Assembly (NCBI GenBank): GCA_019022495.1
Contig: JAFEKR010000030.1
Location: forward strand, 558,001-622,000
Direction: 5' to 3'
DNA from: Epichloe hybrida
Lineage: Eukaryota; Ascomycota; Sordariomycetes; Hypocreales; Clavicipitaceae
DNA: 64,000 bases
The position numbers and the translations under genes were made by a program. The notes beneath the pieces were generated by a model that had not been told where the DNA came from, did not search any database, and was given only the letters and a program-made list of their open reading frames with translations. This document shows, piece after piece, positions 1 to 11,061 of the stretch (position 1 is its first letter; every line of letters begins with the position of its first letter).

Positions 1-2446
1 ATTAATAGGAGTTTACTATATTTAGGTTAAACACTACGCATAGAAGGTAAGACTACTAGTGATTTTACTATGGAAGATAATGGAGTAGGAATAGGGACTA
101 GAGTAATAAGAAGCTATGGATATTTTAAAGAAGGTAATAACTATAGCCCTAGTTCTTGTTTTACTTAATCTTAGACTAGGCTTTAGGGAAATCATCCTTA
201 TAGTAAACGCGAGCTTGCTAGGATAGGGAGTAGTATTACTATAAATTATTAATAGTAAATGCTATCCTGTTTAATATAAGAGTGGTGTCTAGACTATTAC
301 TAAGGCTAAGTATAACGCCACTAAAAGAGAATGCTAAGTAGTTGTTTATACGTTAAGAAGACTATAAATTCACCTTTATAGAGTTCCCTTTATATTAGAA
401 ATAGATTTATAAGTCCTAGTGCACTAGCTTAATAGAGCTATTAATAATATACCTAGAGCTCTTGTTACGCGATGGATAAGCTATATACTACTATTTGATT
501 TTTTAGTGTGATATGTCCCTAGTAAGAAGAATAGAATTGCTAATGCCCTGTCTAGAAAAGGCCCTAGACTATTAGATTAATTAGATTAAGAAGTTAAAGG
601 AGATATTAAAGACTTTATTAACCTATATCTTAATAGTGTTAAGATAAAAGAAAATAGTAAGAAGGACTATTCGTAGGAGATATAATAGGTAATTAATTTC
701 TTATCTACCCTTTAAAGACTAATTAATCTTAGTGCTAGGGATTATAGGAAGCTTTATAATAAAGTAAAGAAGTTCTACTTAGAAAATGGATGCCTGTAGA
801 AAAGACTAATAGGAATTATAAAAGGACTAGCGTTAGTTATTAATATTCCTAAGTAGTAATGCGTAATAGTTAAAGCTATCTATAAAGAACTTAGTTATAA
901 AGGCATTAAGGTAGTCTTCTAAGTAACAAAACAGTGGTACTAGTGGAAGGGACTCTAGAATATAACTTAAGAGATACTAACCTATTGTAAGATATGTTAA
1001 AAGTTTGCGCCTTAGTAACCTTGAGAACTATCTGTGCTAGTTGCACTAGGGAACCTAATAAGTAAGATCTATATTAACACTTAGCACCTTCTAATTAATT
1101 ATGGATATAAGTATCTCTTGGAAGCTAGGTGTAACTTAATAGGGTGGGTAGAGGCTATACTAGTTAGGAATGTAATGGTACTAGCAATTAGAAAATTCCT
1201 ATTATTATTAATTAGTAGGTTTAGACTTTTTTAGTTTGTGGTCTATAATAGAGGTCCTAAGATGCAAGGAAATCTTAAGGAAGTACTTATAAATGTTAGT
1301 ATTAAAGGAATCTAAATATCTAGGTATAACCTGAAGGTGAATTCTCCTGTTAAAGCTAGATACTAGTCCCTTACGTCTGCTTTAGTAAAATTAGGAGGGT
1401 TAAATAGCTAATAGGTAAAGCACCTTAATAAAGCCCTTCTTATAGACTACTTTACTGTTCGCAAATTACATAGGAAATTCGCTTTCTATTTAATCTATAA
1501 ATAGGAACTAATCCTACTATTAGAAGTTAAGTTTCTAACCTAGAGGCTAATTAACTAGGAAGTAGTTACTACTAGTTAGGACCTGTTTAAAGCTTAAGTC
1601 TAAATGCTTAAAAGGAAGGTAGAGAATATTAGGAAAGTAAGGAAAAAGGTATTTAACTTTAGGAAGCAACTTATAAACTAAACTAATAAGAACTAAGCTA
1701 CCTCTCTTAGGAAGGATTAATTAAAACTAGGGGATCTTATTCTAGTATATAATATTAGAAGGAATATTAACATATTTACTACGAAGAAACTTATAATAAG
1801 ATAGAATAGACCTTTCTAAATCTATAAGTAAGCGCTGATTTCTAGAGCCTATTATCTAAAAACACTAGATAAGGTTTACCTTATAAAAACCATTTTAGGG
1901 GACTATATTAAAAAGTTTATCCTAGATATAGAAGGTTAGTAGACTTTAATAGTAGATATGTGGTTATATGCTCCTTAATAACACTAGGTAAGGGAGGAGA
2001 CTACTAATAACTACAATTAAGAAATTACTATAATTATGCCTTTAGTAGCTTAACACAATATATCTAATTAAATAGTTAATAAAGGAGGGATAAGTTTATA
2101 TCTTAAGGAAGAGGTTAAGCTCCTACCTTAAAGGAGCTTATATTATAGGATTAAGGTATAGCTACCTTACTTAATAGAAAAATAGAAGAAAGAATATAAA
2201 GTATATTCTCTAATATACTAAGGAGTATATATGATTAAACATTATTTTCCTTTATTTTTATTTTAGGAACTAAGTAAAGTTTTATTTTAATACTAGAGAT
2301 TAAGTAATTAAGGCATAAGTCTATTAACTATAGGACTACTTACCCCTTTTCTCTTTTCTTTTATTTCCCTAAAATCCTATACTATAGACTAAATTTATTT
2401 TCTCTAATTTTCCCTATTATTTATAAATAATTTAGGAAGGGAGGAG
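1..2446 (+). pseudogene. Ty3/gypsy pol remnant, RNase H and integrase (element H)
   Basis: This is the 3' half of a gypsy-type polyprotein; the 5' part lies before the window. One plus-strand frame reads an RNase H segment with TKREC-VVYTLR near 320-360, a following FILEID block, and the NALSRKGP end motif near 542-570 (family form ADALSR). Integrase follows: a degraded HHCC finger with YCKIC near 985-1000, then YNRGPKMQGNLKE near 1242-1275, where the family has a catalytic Asp before RG, and NSPVKAR near 1339-1360, where the family has the catalytic Glu. A C-terminal block beginning GDLILVYN lies near 1733. Stops are TAA/TAG at Gln or Trp positions and several catalytic residues are changed, so this is a RIP-killed copy. 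The family assignment is firm; the exact frame edges are not. Confidence 0.8.
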
Positions 2447-2447
2447 G
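2434..2447 (+). other. Polypurine tract, probable start of 3' LTR of element H
   Basis: The purine run AGGAAGGGAGGAGG lies shortly downstream of the integrase frame and is followed at 2448 by TATATTTACTAC, which would be TGT... before RIP. This is the expected arrangement of polypurine tract and 3' LTR. The matching 5' LTR is outside the window, so the LTR cannot be confirmed. Confidence 0.4.
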
Positions 2448-3339
2448 TATATTTACTACTAAGTAAGGAGAGTTATTAGAATTAATAGTATTTAGATTAA
2501 GCGAAAGGGTCTTTACTACTTTAGTAGACTACTCTTTTCCTAAGAAAGGTATAAGAGATCTCTCTTAGGAAGACTAAAGGTAATACCTAGAAGCAAAGCG
2601 CTATTTATAGCTAGCCGCATAAGACCTATTCTAGATATAATTACTATATATACCTTTGCTAACCCTAGAAAGTAAGATATAGCTATAGAAGGGGAAGCAT
2701 ATATGCTTACTAAAGAAGGTAACGTGCTACATATATAAGTTTAAGCAGTTAGTATAGAAAATACTATTTAATTTACTAAATATAAACACTAGCAAAGCAT
2801 AATAACGCTTAGGATGCTATGAAAGAGCGTGCAAGAAGTACCTATTAGGATAAGCTATCTTAGTAGGAATAAGGACTAAGCGATAATGTTTATTTTTAAT
2901 AGCAAGGGCTAAGATACTATTTGCTTTAGTGTAGCTCCTTACGAAATCCTTTAGTAATTTAGTTCTCTTTATAGTAGTAATTAGATAAGGAGAAGCCCCT
3001 TCTAGGGAATTTTTAGAAGGTTAGAGGGCAATCTCTATATATAAAGAAACACTGCTATTACTAATGTTAATCCTACCCTAAACCTAGAAGGTAAAAAGAA
3101 ACTTATACTGTAAAACAGAAGTTATTAGTATTAGTCCAAATATAAGATTAAATAATCTTTAGAATGCCTATATAGTCTTTACTAATAAATAAAGGAAAGA
3201 ACTTAGCGTAGTTAGACTAGTTTATAGTCTTTGTTGCTAAAAGCTTAACTTCTAGGACGCTTGCCCTTATAATAGTAGTAATGTTAGGAAGTTTTTAACG
3301 GTTTTTGTTAAGAGATTCAGCCATAATTAATTAATTAGG
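2448..3339. other. Non-coding, RIP-degraded; probably includes the element H 3' LTR
   Basis: No reading frame with recognisable domains was seen on either strand. The sequence is strongly TpA-rich. It probably begins with the 3' LTR of the upstream gypsy remnant, but without a second copy its end cannot be placed. Confidence 0.35.
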
Positions 3340-3830
3340 GTGATAATACAAAGAGTAATAAGTTAAGGAGTATAAAGAAGAGGAAAGAAAAAGGGTTAGA
3401 AAAGCCTTAAAACATAGGATACTATATATAATAAGCGTTAGCACCTAATAAGCAAGTAGGCTACCTATAAGTAATTCACGATGGTAAGGTCTGAATTATA
3501 GTAACTACTTGATTTCCACAGACAGATGCCTTGTAATAGATACTAGTGGCTAATAGAGAGAAAGGAGAAGGTAACTAGTAATAGCTGCTAATAACCACTC
3601 TTAAAATTAATAAAGACTATAAGAACAGGATTAGGGCTATAGGAACCACTTAATCTAACCTACTTCTTACATAAGCATATATCCTCTTAACCTTTGAAGT
3701 TTTTACTTATACTACTCTTATTCCTAAAATCCTTTCTAACTACGCTAATTTAAAAATCTAATAAGTAGTTACTATATCCTTTCCTACTATAATAGTTATT
3801 CTATCTGTCCTAGAACCTTTTGATCTTACC
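3340..3830 (+). pseudogene. Unrecognised decayed protein, N-terminal part (interrupted by element A)
   Basis: From about 3340 a plus-strand frame reads a charged stretch (EYKEEERKRVRKALKHR) followed by RWQGLNLQQLLDFHR-type sequence, taking TAA/TAG as former Gln codons. The frame runs up to the TTACC target site of element A. If one TTACC copy and the element are removed, it continues in the same phase into the block at 11062. A TGA just upstream suggests the true start is near 3340 or that the 5' end is lost. I do not recognise the family: there is no reverse transcriptase, transposase or helicase motif I can name. Single-frame continuity on both sides of an insertion is the main support. It could still be chance, because RIP makes TAA/TAG common in every frame. 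Confidence 0.4.
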
Positions 3831-4049
3831 TGTAAGGGCTTAGGCTTTGCCCAAGCATTTTCCGTATAGCAGGAAGGGTGGGGGCAAGCAGGATTAGGTA
3901 AGGTAAGGAAAGGGGGGCTTACATAAGGAGCTAAGGGGGTATAAGGGGCATTACTAGGGATAGCCTCTTCTCCTTTCCCTTCTCTTCCCTAAGTCTCTTA
4001 ATACTATATTAACGCCCTATTGCAGCTGCCTAGGGGCTAGTCTATAATA
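3831..4049 (+). repeat. 5' LTR of chromovirus A
   Basis: This 219-bp direct repeat matches 10838-11056. The differences seen are transitions such as GGCTTAGGC/GGCTTGGGC and GGGCTAGTCTATAATA/GGGCCAGTCCATAACA. A purine-rich block followed by a pyrimidine-rich block (near 3900-3990) is shared by both copies. Confidence 0.95.
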
Positions 4050-4339
4050 ATTAAGAGACTTCCTTTAGTCTAAAAAGAAGGCTACTAAAAGAAACAAAGC
4101 AAATAATAATAGACCTAATAGACACGCTTTAGCCTCACGACTAACCTAGCTAGGGGACTCACACCCCCCTATCCAAAGCCACGGTACTACTAGAAGCCTA
4201 GAATACCTAGTTTAAGACGCTTTAACTAATGCTAGCACAGCAGGCAAGGGTAATTAAGAGCCTATAATAACATATATATATAAACCTAGAATTAGTAGCA
4301 TAATAAAACTTCCTACTAAACGCCCTAATAGACCCTACC

Positions 4340-5440
4340 AGAATCAATCCGGATTATGTTCTACTTTAGGGGCTAGCCTTACTATCCCTTATGTTATAAA
4401 TCCGCCAAAAACCGATTCCTATAGGCGACCTATATAACGGTAATAAGGCTATATTTACTACCTAGAAGTTCCTAATAGAATATAAGTTAGAGGTAGATAA
4501 GGACTTTATTAGGTCTAATAAGGACTAATAGGTGTTTATTTACTAGAACCTATTACCTAAGGTTTAGGCTTAGATTATATTATTCTTTAAGATAAGCTAC
4601 ATAAATAACTATAACCCTGTGGCTTTCCTAACTTACTTAGAGACACTCTACGTAAATCCCTATAGATAGGAGATAGCCCTCATAGAACTTAACTAGATAG
4701 AATAAGGGATAAGGGAGCTATTCACTACGTTTTTTATTTGTTTTAAATAAAAACTCTCCCTAGTAAGGGGGACCTATTAGACTAAGGATATTAAGCTAGC
4801 TAAGCTTTAACGCGTACTTAATAAGTATATAAGAGAAATATCTATTAGTAAGGGGATAAGCTAAATAAAATACTATATTATAGTTGCTTAGTACTATAGT
4901 ATTATAGTTAATATTGAATCTTATGCCTTAGAGGAGAAGTTTCAGAACTGACATAGACCTTAGCTAGGCTGACCCGCCCCCTAACAAACGGACTATAATA
5001 GTAATATACCTATAATAGGAGTGTATGCTATAATAACTTAATAAGGCAAGTAAAATAAGTTAGATAAGAAGGATAAGGGCTTAAAGAGAAACATAAATTA
5101 GCTAAGGGCTAAGTAAGTAACTTAGGTAGAACTAACTAAATACTACTAAGAGGGGTGCTACCTGCGTTATAAATCTAAGGACTATTATATTTAGGAATAC
5201 ACCTTCCTCCTACCCCGCTAACCTAAGGTCTAGATTAACTTATATAGGGTAGATATAGAAAGCGTAGATAAGGAGATTACTATAAACTCCTTAGAAAACA
5301 AGTAGCCCTTAAGTAAAGTCTTATATAGGGGCAGAGAGGCTAGCTAGTAGCTATAGATTTAGATAAGTATAGCTAGTTTGCAGACATAGATAGAGATATA
5401 AATTAATATATAGACTAACTACCTTTCTTAATCCTAGTAC
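4340..5440 (+). pseudogene. Gag of chromovirus A
   Basis: The capsid-like part reads LEVDKDFI (near 4490) followed by INNYNPVAFLTYLETLY (near 4600-4650), the usual retrotransposon Gag layout. A CCHC zinc knuckle is recognisable near 5155-5190 as CYLRYKSKDYYI: the second Cys and the His have become Tyr, the TGT-to-TAT and CAT/CAC-to-TAT/TAC changes RIP makes. The 290 bp between the LTR and this frame is leader sequence without a confirmed primer-binding site. Many TAA/TAG stops interrupt the frame, so there is no functional product. Confidence 0.7.
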
Positions 5441-8400
5441 TCTTTAATATATGTTTTTATATTAACATCTAGATTAATTATAGCTATAATTACTATAGTA
5501 CTATTAGCGAATTAGTAGTAAGATAGCTTAGCCTAGAGCTTATATAACTGCTAAAACAAAGGCAGGTATGTACTATAGTAAAAACAGAGAGAAGAGGGAG
5601 GTAATAAAGAGAGAAGTCCTTCTCTATTACCTATATGGTATAAGCTAGTATTAATATTAATAGGTAGGAGTTATTAGTGTACCTATATATTATCCTAGGT
5701 CTTACCTAGGATATTATCTTTAGTATACTATGGCTAGAGCACTATAATATTATAATTTATGCGGTAAAATAGTAACTAGTAATTAGTGCGGCGGAGGGCC
5801 TTTATGTCTTAGAAGCCACTAAGCGCAGGGGGGAAGCCCTAGTACAGGGGATTATTAGTTCCTTATATGCAGCTAAGACGCGACAGGCATAAAAGATAAG
5901 GGATACTACAATAAGGTTTATAGCTATAAGCCTTAAAGAAATAATAACAGTGCTATAGATTACGGCGCCTAAAACAAAACTAGATAGCTTTAATATAGCT
6001 ATATTACTAAGGGAATTAGCAGACTTCACAGATCTTTTTAATAAGGCTAAAGCTAATAGCCTACCCTTACATAGGGGTTCCCTTAATTATTATATACGTT
6101 TACATAGGAATCCGGACGGATCTAAACTAACACTCCTATAGGGTCCACTATATAATATGCTAAGGGATTAGTTATTAGAGGTTTGTCGCTAGATAACAGA
6201 TCTAATGGATAAGGGCTAGATTTATGCTAGCTTCTTGTTAGCTATAGCCCCTATTCTTCTTATAAAGAAAGCAAATAGGGGATAGTGGTTTTGCGTGGAC
6301 TATTACGCACTTAATAAGATTATAGCATAGGACTAATATTTACTCTTATTAATTAAGGAGACACTACGCTCCCTCTCCTAGGTGCGTTAGTTTATAAAGG
6401 TAAATGTCCACGTAGTGTTTTATAAACTACAGATAGCCAAGGGTAAGAAGCACCTTACTACCTTTTACACTAGGTTTAGACTATTTAAATAGTTAGTTTA
6501 TCTATTTAGCCTAGTAAGTGCACTAGTGACCTTCTAATAGTATATTAACAAATCCTTAGGGGATATATTAGGGGACTTTATAATAGCTTACCTTAATAAT
6601 ATTCTAGTTTACTCTAGGGGATTAAGGAAGGACTATATAGTAAAGGTATAATTAATATTAGGATGCTTACGTTCTACAGGACTATACCTTAATATTAATA
6701 AGTCCGTGTTTACTATTAAAGAGGTCTAATACCTAGGATATATTATTATAGCAGAACGCTTAATTTATCCTAATCCCACAAAGGTAGTAGCTATAAGGGA
6801 ATAGGTAGTACCTACAAAGCTATAGGGGGTCTAAAGCTTCTTAGGGTTTACAAACTTCTATTATAACTTTATTAGTAACTTCTCTAAGTTAGTAGCCCCC
6901 CTTATTTATCTTACTAAGAGGAATACCTTATTTTACTAGGGACTAGAGGAGGATAAGGCTTTTAAGAGGCTAAAGAATGCTTTTATTATATATCCTATCC
7001 TAGCATAATAGGATCTAGACTGCCTTATAGTAGTGGAGGCTAACTACTTAGGAATAGCCCTTGGTAGTTACCTCTTATAATTAGGACTAGATAGCGTATT
7101 ATACCTAGTGGCTTATTACTTTGCTAGTCTTATAGTATTACAGAAGAATTATATAATTTATAATAAGAAGCTACTAGCTATTGTTTTATGCTTAAAGGTA
7201 TAGTTAGTAAAGTTATAAGGCATCTCCTGCCTATTTATGATTTATATAGACTATAAGAACCTAGAGTACTTTATGACACTAAGACTAATATTAGAACAGT
7301 AAGCTTAATAGGCAGACACGCTTACACTATTTAATTTCTATTTGCGTTACAGACCTAGCACGTAAGCGTAACGCCTAGACGCCTTATCTAGGAGGGAATA
7401 GGACTAATATAGGGAGTCCTCAAGACAGGGACGGGTTCTATAGCTAATTATAATTACATAACTATCCCTATTACTAGAAATAGACCTAGATAAACCCGTT
7501 ATAGCCTCACACACACACTAATTATCCCTACCTCTAGTAGGGGAGGCCCTCTTTGCTAGTAAGTACCTTTAGGACCTTTAGGACTAGGCTATTACGTTAG
7601 ACCCTACGTATAGCATATAACTAAAAGCTATTTAGGAGGGTGCTAGGAAGTTTCCCCTAGAAGTAATAACAAGAGAATAGGTTACGGATTATTCCATAAG
7701 TGCCTATAGCGCGCTATAGTTCTAGGGGTGTATATAGGTCCTAGCCTAGGAACCCCTTACAATAACTCTTATCTAATAAAGTTACAACTCGCTAGTTGTA
7801 GGTTACCCTGGCTGTAACACTACGTTTCAAATTCTATAATAATAGTTCTATTAGGATAGAATGTCATAGGACATAGCAAGATTTATTTATAACTACTACT
7901 ATGTTAGTAGCTATAAGAGCCATTAGCAACGCTAGGGCTTACTAAAGCCTTTACTAATCCCTAATTGGTTTTGGTTATAAATCTCTATTAACTTTATAAT
8001 AAACTTGCTAGCTTTATTACCTAAGTGACCTTAATACCTTATAGTTATTACAGATAGGCTATTAAAGTTTATGTAGCTTAAGGCTATAACCTCTATAAAA
8101 GCTAAGGATTACGCGGAACGCTTTAAGATAGTTTAGTGGAGGTTTAGAGGATTCCCTTAGTCTATTATTACAGACCAAGGCTCAGACTAGTTAGGATAAT
8201 TTTAGATAAAATTATATTCCCTAGTAGGGATAGATTAATTACTCTTTACGTTATATTATCCTTAGACTAATAGCAGTATAGAATAGGCGAACTAGGAGGT
8301 ATAGGCAATTCTATGCGTTACTGTTTTCTTCTTATAGTATAACTAGCTGGAACACTTTACTACTTGTTAACTAGTGATTAATAATAGGACCTTATTAGCT

Positions 8401-9030
8401 ACTAGAGTAAGCCTAAATAGATTACTCTATAGATATGATCTTAAACTAATTTAAACCTAACTAGATATGCTTATGTCTATAACTACACTAAAGGGGAGAG
8501 CTATTTATTTCCTTAGCTATCTCTAAGAGGGTACCTATTTAGCTTAGGCTATAATAGCTTACATATAGTAATAGCAACAAGATATAATATTAGCATTAAG
8601 ACGCCTAGCAGAACGTTTTTAGGTTAGGGATAAGGTATAGCTATTACTTAGGAATATAAAGATAAACTACCCCTTAAGGAAACTTAACTAGGTAGCTATA
8701 AAGTATATAGTTATAGAAGTGCTATCCCCTCTTATAGTCTAACTTAATATACTAAGGGGTATCTATCTAGTTTTTCACGTAGACCTTATTAAATACGTAG
8801 TAGAAGACTTACTCCTAAGCTAATAGCTATAGAACTTATGCCTAGGTCCTAAATAGGTCCTAGCGGAGGGTAATAATAAGCTTATGAAGGAATATTAGGT
8901 TAAGTGAATTCTAGTAGCTTAGAATACATAAGGGCAAGGAGGATAATAGAATATCTTAGTTAAGTAAGTAGGATACTCCTAACTAATATAGGAGCCACTA
9001 AAAAGCATAAAGAAGACATAAGCACTTAAT
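5441..9030 (+). pseudogene. Pol of chromovirus A: protease, RT, RNase H, integrase, chromodomain
   Basis: The protease C-terminal part reads DIIFSILWLEHYN near 5710-5750. RT runs from about 6050 to 7000: VDYYALNKI near 6297-6325, the active-site motif as YLNN at 6589-6600 (family YLDD, both Asp lost), and SFLGFTNFYYNF near 6835-6870. RNase H follows (KLLAIVLCLK near 7170; ALSRRE near 7380-7400). In integrase, ITDRLLKFM near 8049 carries the first catalytic Asp, IITDQGSD near 8165 the second, and NSSIE near 8270 the Glu. The chromodomain lies near 8880-9000, with ILVK-VGYS followed by EPL (family VKW-GY...TWEP). Chromodomain integrases target heterochromatin in this clade. All stops fit former Gln or Trp codons. 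Confidence 0.88.
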
Positions 9031-10475
9031 AAATTCAAGGTGGAATAAGGTAACATATAAACTAATAATAGACTAAATTAATTTTAGAAAACTTATATAG
9101 CTATAAAGACTCCTATAAGCGCCCTAGATACTTACCTACCACGTTTTACTACTACTTAATAAGAATACTTATCTAGTAAGTTATTATCCTAATTACTAGA
9201 AGAAGATAAATAGGAGGGTACTACCTCTAGCTAAAGTTATACTACTACTACTATAGCTATAGTACCTTCTTTACTAGGTAATAGGTATAGTATAATAAGT
9301 TATCTATTTAGTTTACATTAGGTATAACCTAGAACTAGGATAGTGTAAGTAAGGTTAGTGTAGGGAGTATAAGTAGGAGGGGGTATAATAGGAGACTTAG
9401 TAGGAGGATAGTATATAGGAGAAGGATAGCTAGGAGGAGAAGGCATATTATTTCTAGCTAGAGGATAGCTAGCTCCTAATAACCTAGGAACACGATTATA
9501 AGTTAAACCTAACATAGAAGGATAGTGTAAATAATACTAGTAGCAACGCGAAGGAGATTCGTTACTTAACCTAGTAATCCGAGAACGTTAATAGATCTTA
9601 TCTTAGCAATAAGGCAATAAAGCTTAGAGAAGCGCGGCAAACTAATTACGCATCTTTACATATATTATGCTTAGCCTGCCTATAACTTATTAGTTCTATT
9701 AGAATAGAATGCCTATAACTTATTATATAGATTAAGCTATACTATAACTACCTAAAGGGCTAGTGCTAACAAAAGGGGTGATATTAAGACTAGTTATATT
9801 TATTACAGTAGTATTTATAGCTAGGGATACCCTAAGGGCTAACTAAATAGGAGCTAGGTTAAACTAAGCCTAGGTAAGGAGGGAGTTTTACTAATTAATA
9901 AGGTAGTAATACCTTTAAGATAGGATAGGTATTTTCTTTTTTATTTTCTTAGTCTTTAGGACTCTAGGTTTAATAATATATATACCTATAGTAATCTTTG
10001 CCTTAATATCCTTTAATGTGTAATAAAGACATAGGTTAGCAGATAAGAGCCTAGTATGCTAAATATAGGTAAGATATTACCTCTAGCATAGAGAATAGGA
10101 TTTCCTAGACTTAGGTAAGTAGTATTCTAGTATACTAGTAGTAAGGGCCTGTTTTACACATAGCCTATAAGGGCGCTAGATAGATTAGGGGGTGGCATAT
10201 TATTTATTATTAGAGTTGCTTTCTATAAGGAACTTGCTAATAGAATAGGATAAGGGCGTTATAGGAGTAGCTAGAGATAGAGAAGGGTTAGATAGATTAT
10301 AAGGTATATCTAATAAGGGAGTAATTATCTAAGAAGTAAGGACTAATAGAAGAAAGGGAAGGTGTGATAGAACTATAATAATAGATAGATAGTATTATAT
10401 AAGGGAAGGTAAGATATAATAAGGAACTAAGTAGGATATTTATACGTGGTTTAGTACCTATATTAGGTAATTAAT
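9031..10475 (+). other. 3' region of chromovirus A downstream of chromodomain
   Basis: The pol frame continues after the chromodomain without a TGA stop as a charged, low-similarity extension to at least about 10020. It includes a Gly-rich stretch (VGGGIIGDLVGG near 9377-9415) and a basic segment near 9560-9640. It could be a C-terminal pol extension. It may instead be only the complement of the minus-strand frame described separately, whose Pro-rich tail lies opposite the Gly-rich stretch. I cannot decide between the two from sequence alone. Confidence 0.35.
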
Positions 10476-10540
10476 AAACTAGTAGGGGTGGGGTTAGAGA
10501 CTATAATAAAACAATAGGTTAGTGGGGTAAATGTGTTACG
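9318..10540 (-). pseudogene. Possible antisense protein frame in chromovirus A
   Basis: Read on the minus strand from about 10540 to the TAA at 9318, one phase shows stops only of TAA/TAG type over about 400 codons, and its last 65 codons after an ATG (9515) are completely open. Near 10165-10060 it reads RLCVKQALTTSILEYY, then PKSRKSYSLCQR and LTYI. With Tyr taken as RIP-altered Cys, this gives a spaced Cys cluster (C-x2-C-x5-C like). The C-terminus is Pro/Ser/Tyr-rich (PSPPSYPSP, IIPPPTYTPY). A similar position, orientation and Cys pattern is seen in element E. RIP-type stop density is near the background of the region, so this is suggestive only. Confidence 0.3.
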
Positions 10541-10640
10541 TACCCTTATTAGATAAATTACAAACTAGTGGGGGTAGGGGCTGGATGTTATAATAACAAT
10601 GGGTTAGCAGGGTGAACGCGTTACACGTATAATAATAGCA
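10476..10640 (+). repeat. G-rich imperfect tandem repeat, about 86-bp period, near 3' end of A
   Basis: Two imperfect copies start with AAACTAGTRGGGGTRGGG at 10476 and 10562. Each contains a TATAATAA-ACAATRGGTTAG core and ends near GTTACRY. A shorter third relic (GCTAGCGGGACGTGGGTG) lies near 10650-10667. The rest of the stretch to the LTR at 10838 has no visible gene. The polypurine tract should lie just before 10838, but only AGTAAGGGCATA is seen there. Confidence 0.6.
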
Positions 10641-10837
10641 TAATAAGCTAGCGGGACGTGGGTGTTATGCACCTAATAGTAATAAGTAAGGAATAGGATT
10701 GAATATGATTAAATACCTGCTGGATGATTTACGGAAAGTTAGTAGTAAAGGTAGGAGTGATTTGCCTTATTCACTAATGGTATAATAGGGTATGCCATAA
10801 TAAAGGGATAGGCTTAATAAGACTAAGTAAGGGCATA

Positions 10838-11056
10838 TGTAAGGGCTTGGGCTTTACCTAAGTATTTTCTGTATAGTAGGAAGGGTAGGGGTAAGTAGGA
10901 TTAGGTAAGGTAAGGAAAGGGGGGCTTATATAAGGAGCTAAGGGGGTATAAGGGGTATTACTAGGGATAGCCTCTTCTCCTTTCCTTTCTCTTCCCTAAG
11001 TCTCTTAATACTATATCGACGCCCTATTGCAGCCGCCTAGGGGCCAGTCCATAACA
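10838..11056 (+). repeat. 3' LTR of chromovirus A
   Basis: This 219-bp copy keeps the TG...CA ends (TGTAAGG...CCATAACA) and is immediately followed by the TTACC target duplication. It pairs with 3831-4049. Confidence 0.95.
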
Positions 11057-11061
11057 TTACC

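Larger units (their letters stand above)
3831..11056 (+). mobile_element. Chromovirus A, full-length Ty3/gypsy LTR retrotransposon (RIP-degraded)
   Basis: The 7226-bp element has two 219-bp LTRs (3831-4049 and 10838-11056). They begin TGTAAGGGCTT and end TCCATAACA (TCTATAATA in the RIP-altered left copy). It is flanked by a perfect 5-bp duplication TTACC (3826-3830 and 11057-11061). The internal order is gag, zinc knuckle, protease, RT, RNase H, integrase and chromodomain on the plus strand, then a 1.8-kb 3' region. All coding is interrupted by RIP-type stops. It inserted into an unrecognised coding frame that resumes at 11062. Confidence 0.95.

Noticed and set aside
5802..6029. 75-codon minus-strand open frame
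   Set aside because: It lies opposite the linker before the RT of chromovirus A, whose plus-strand frame matches known domains. It has no domain of its own and is not part of the post-chromodomain antisense region.
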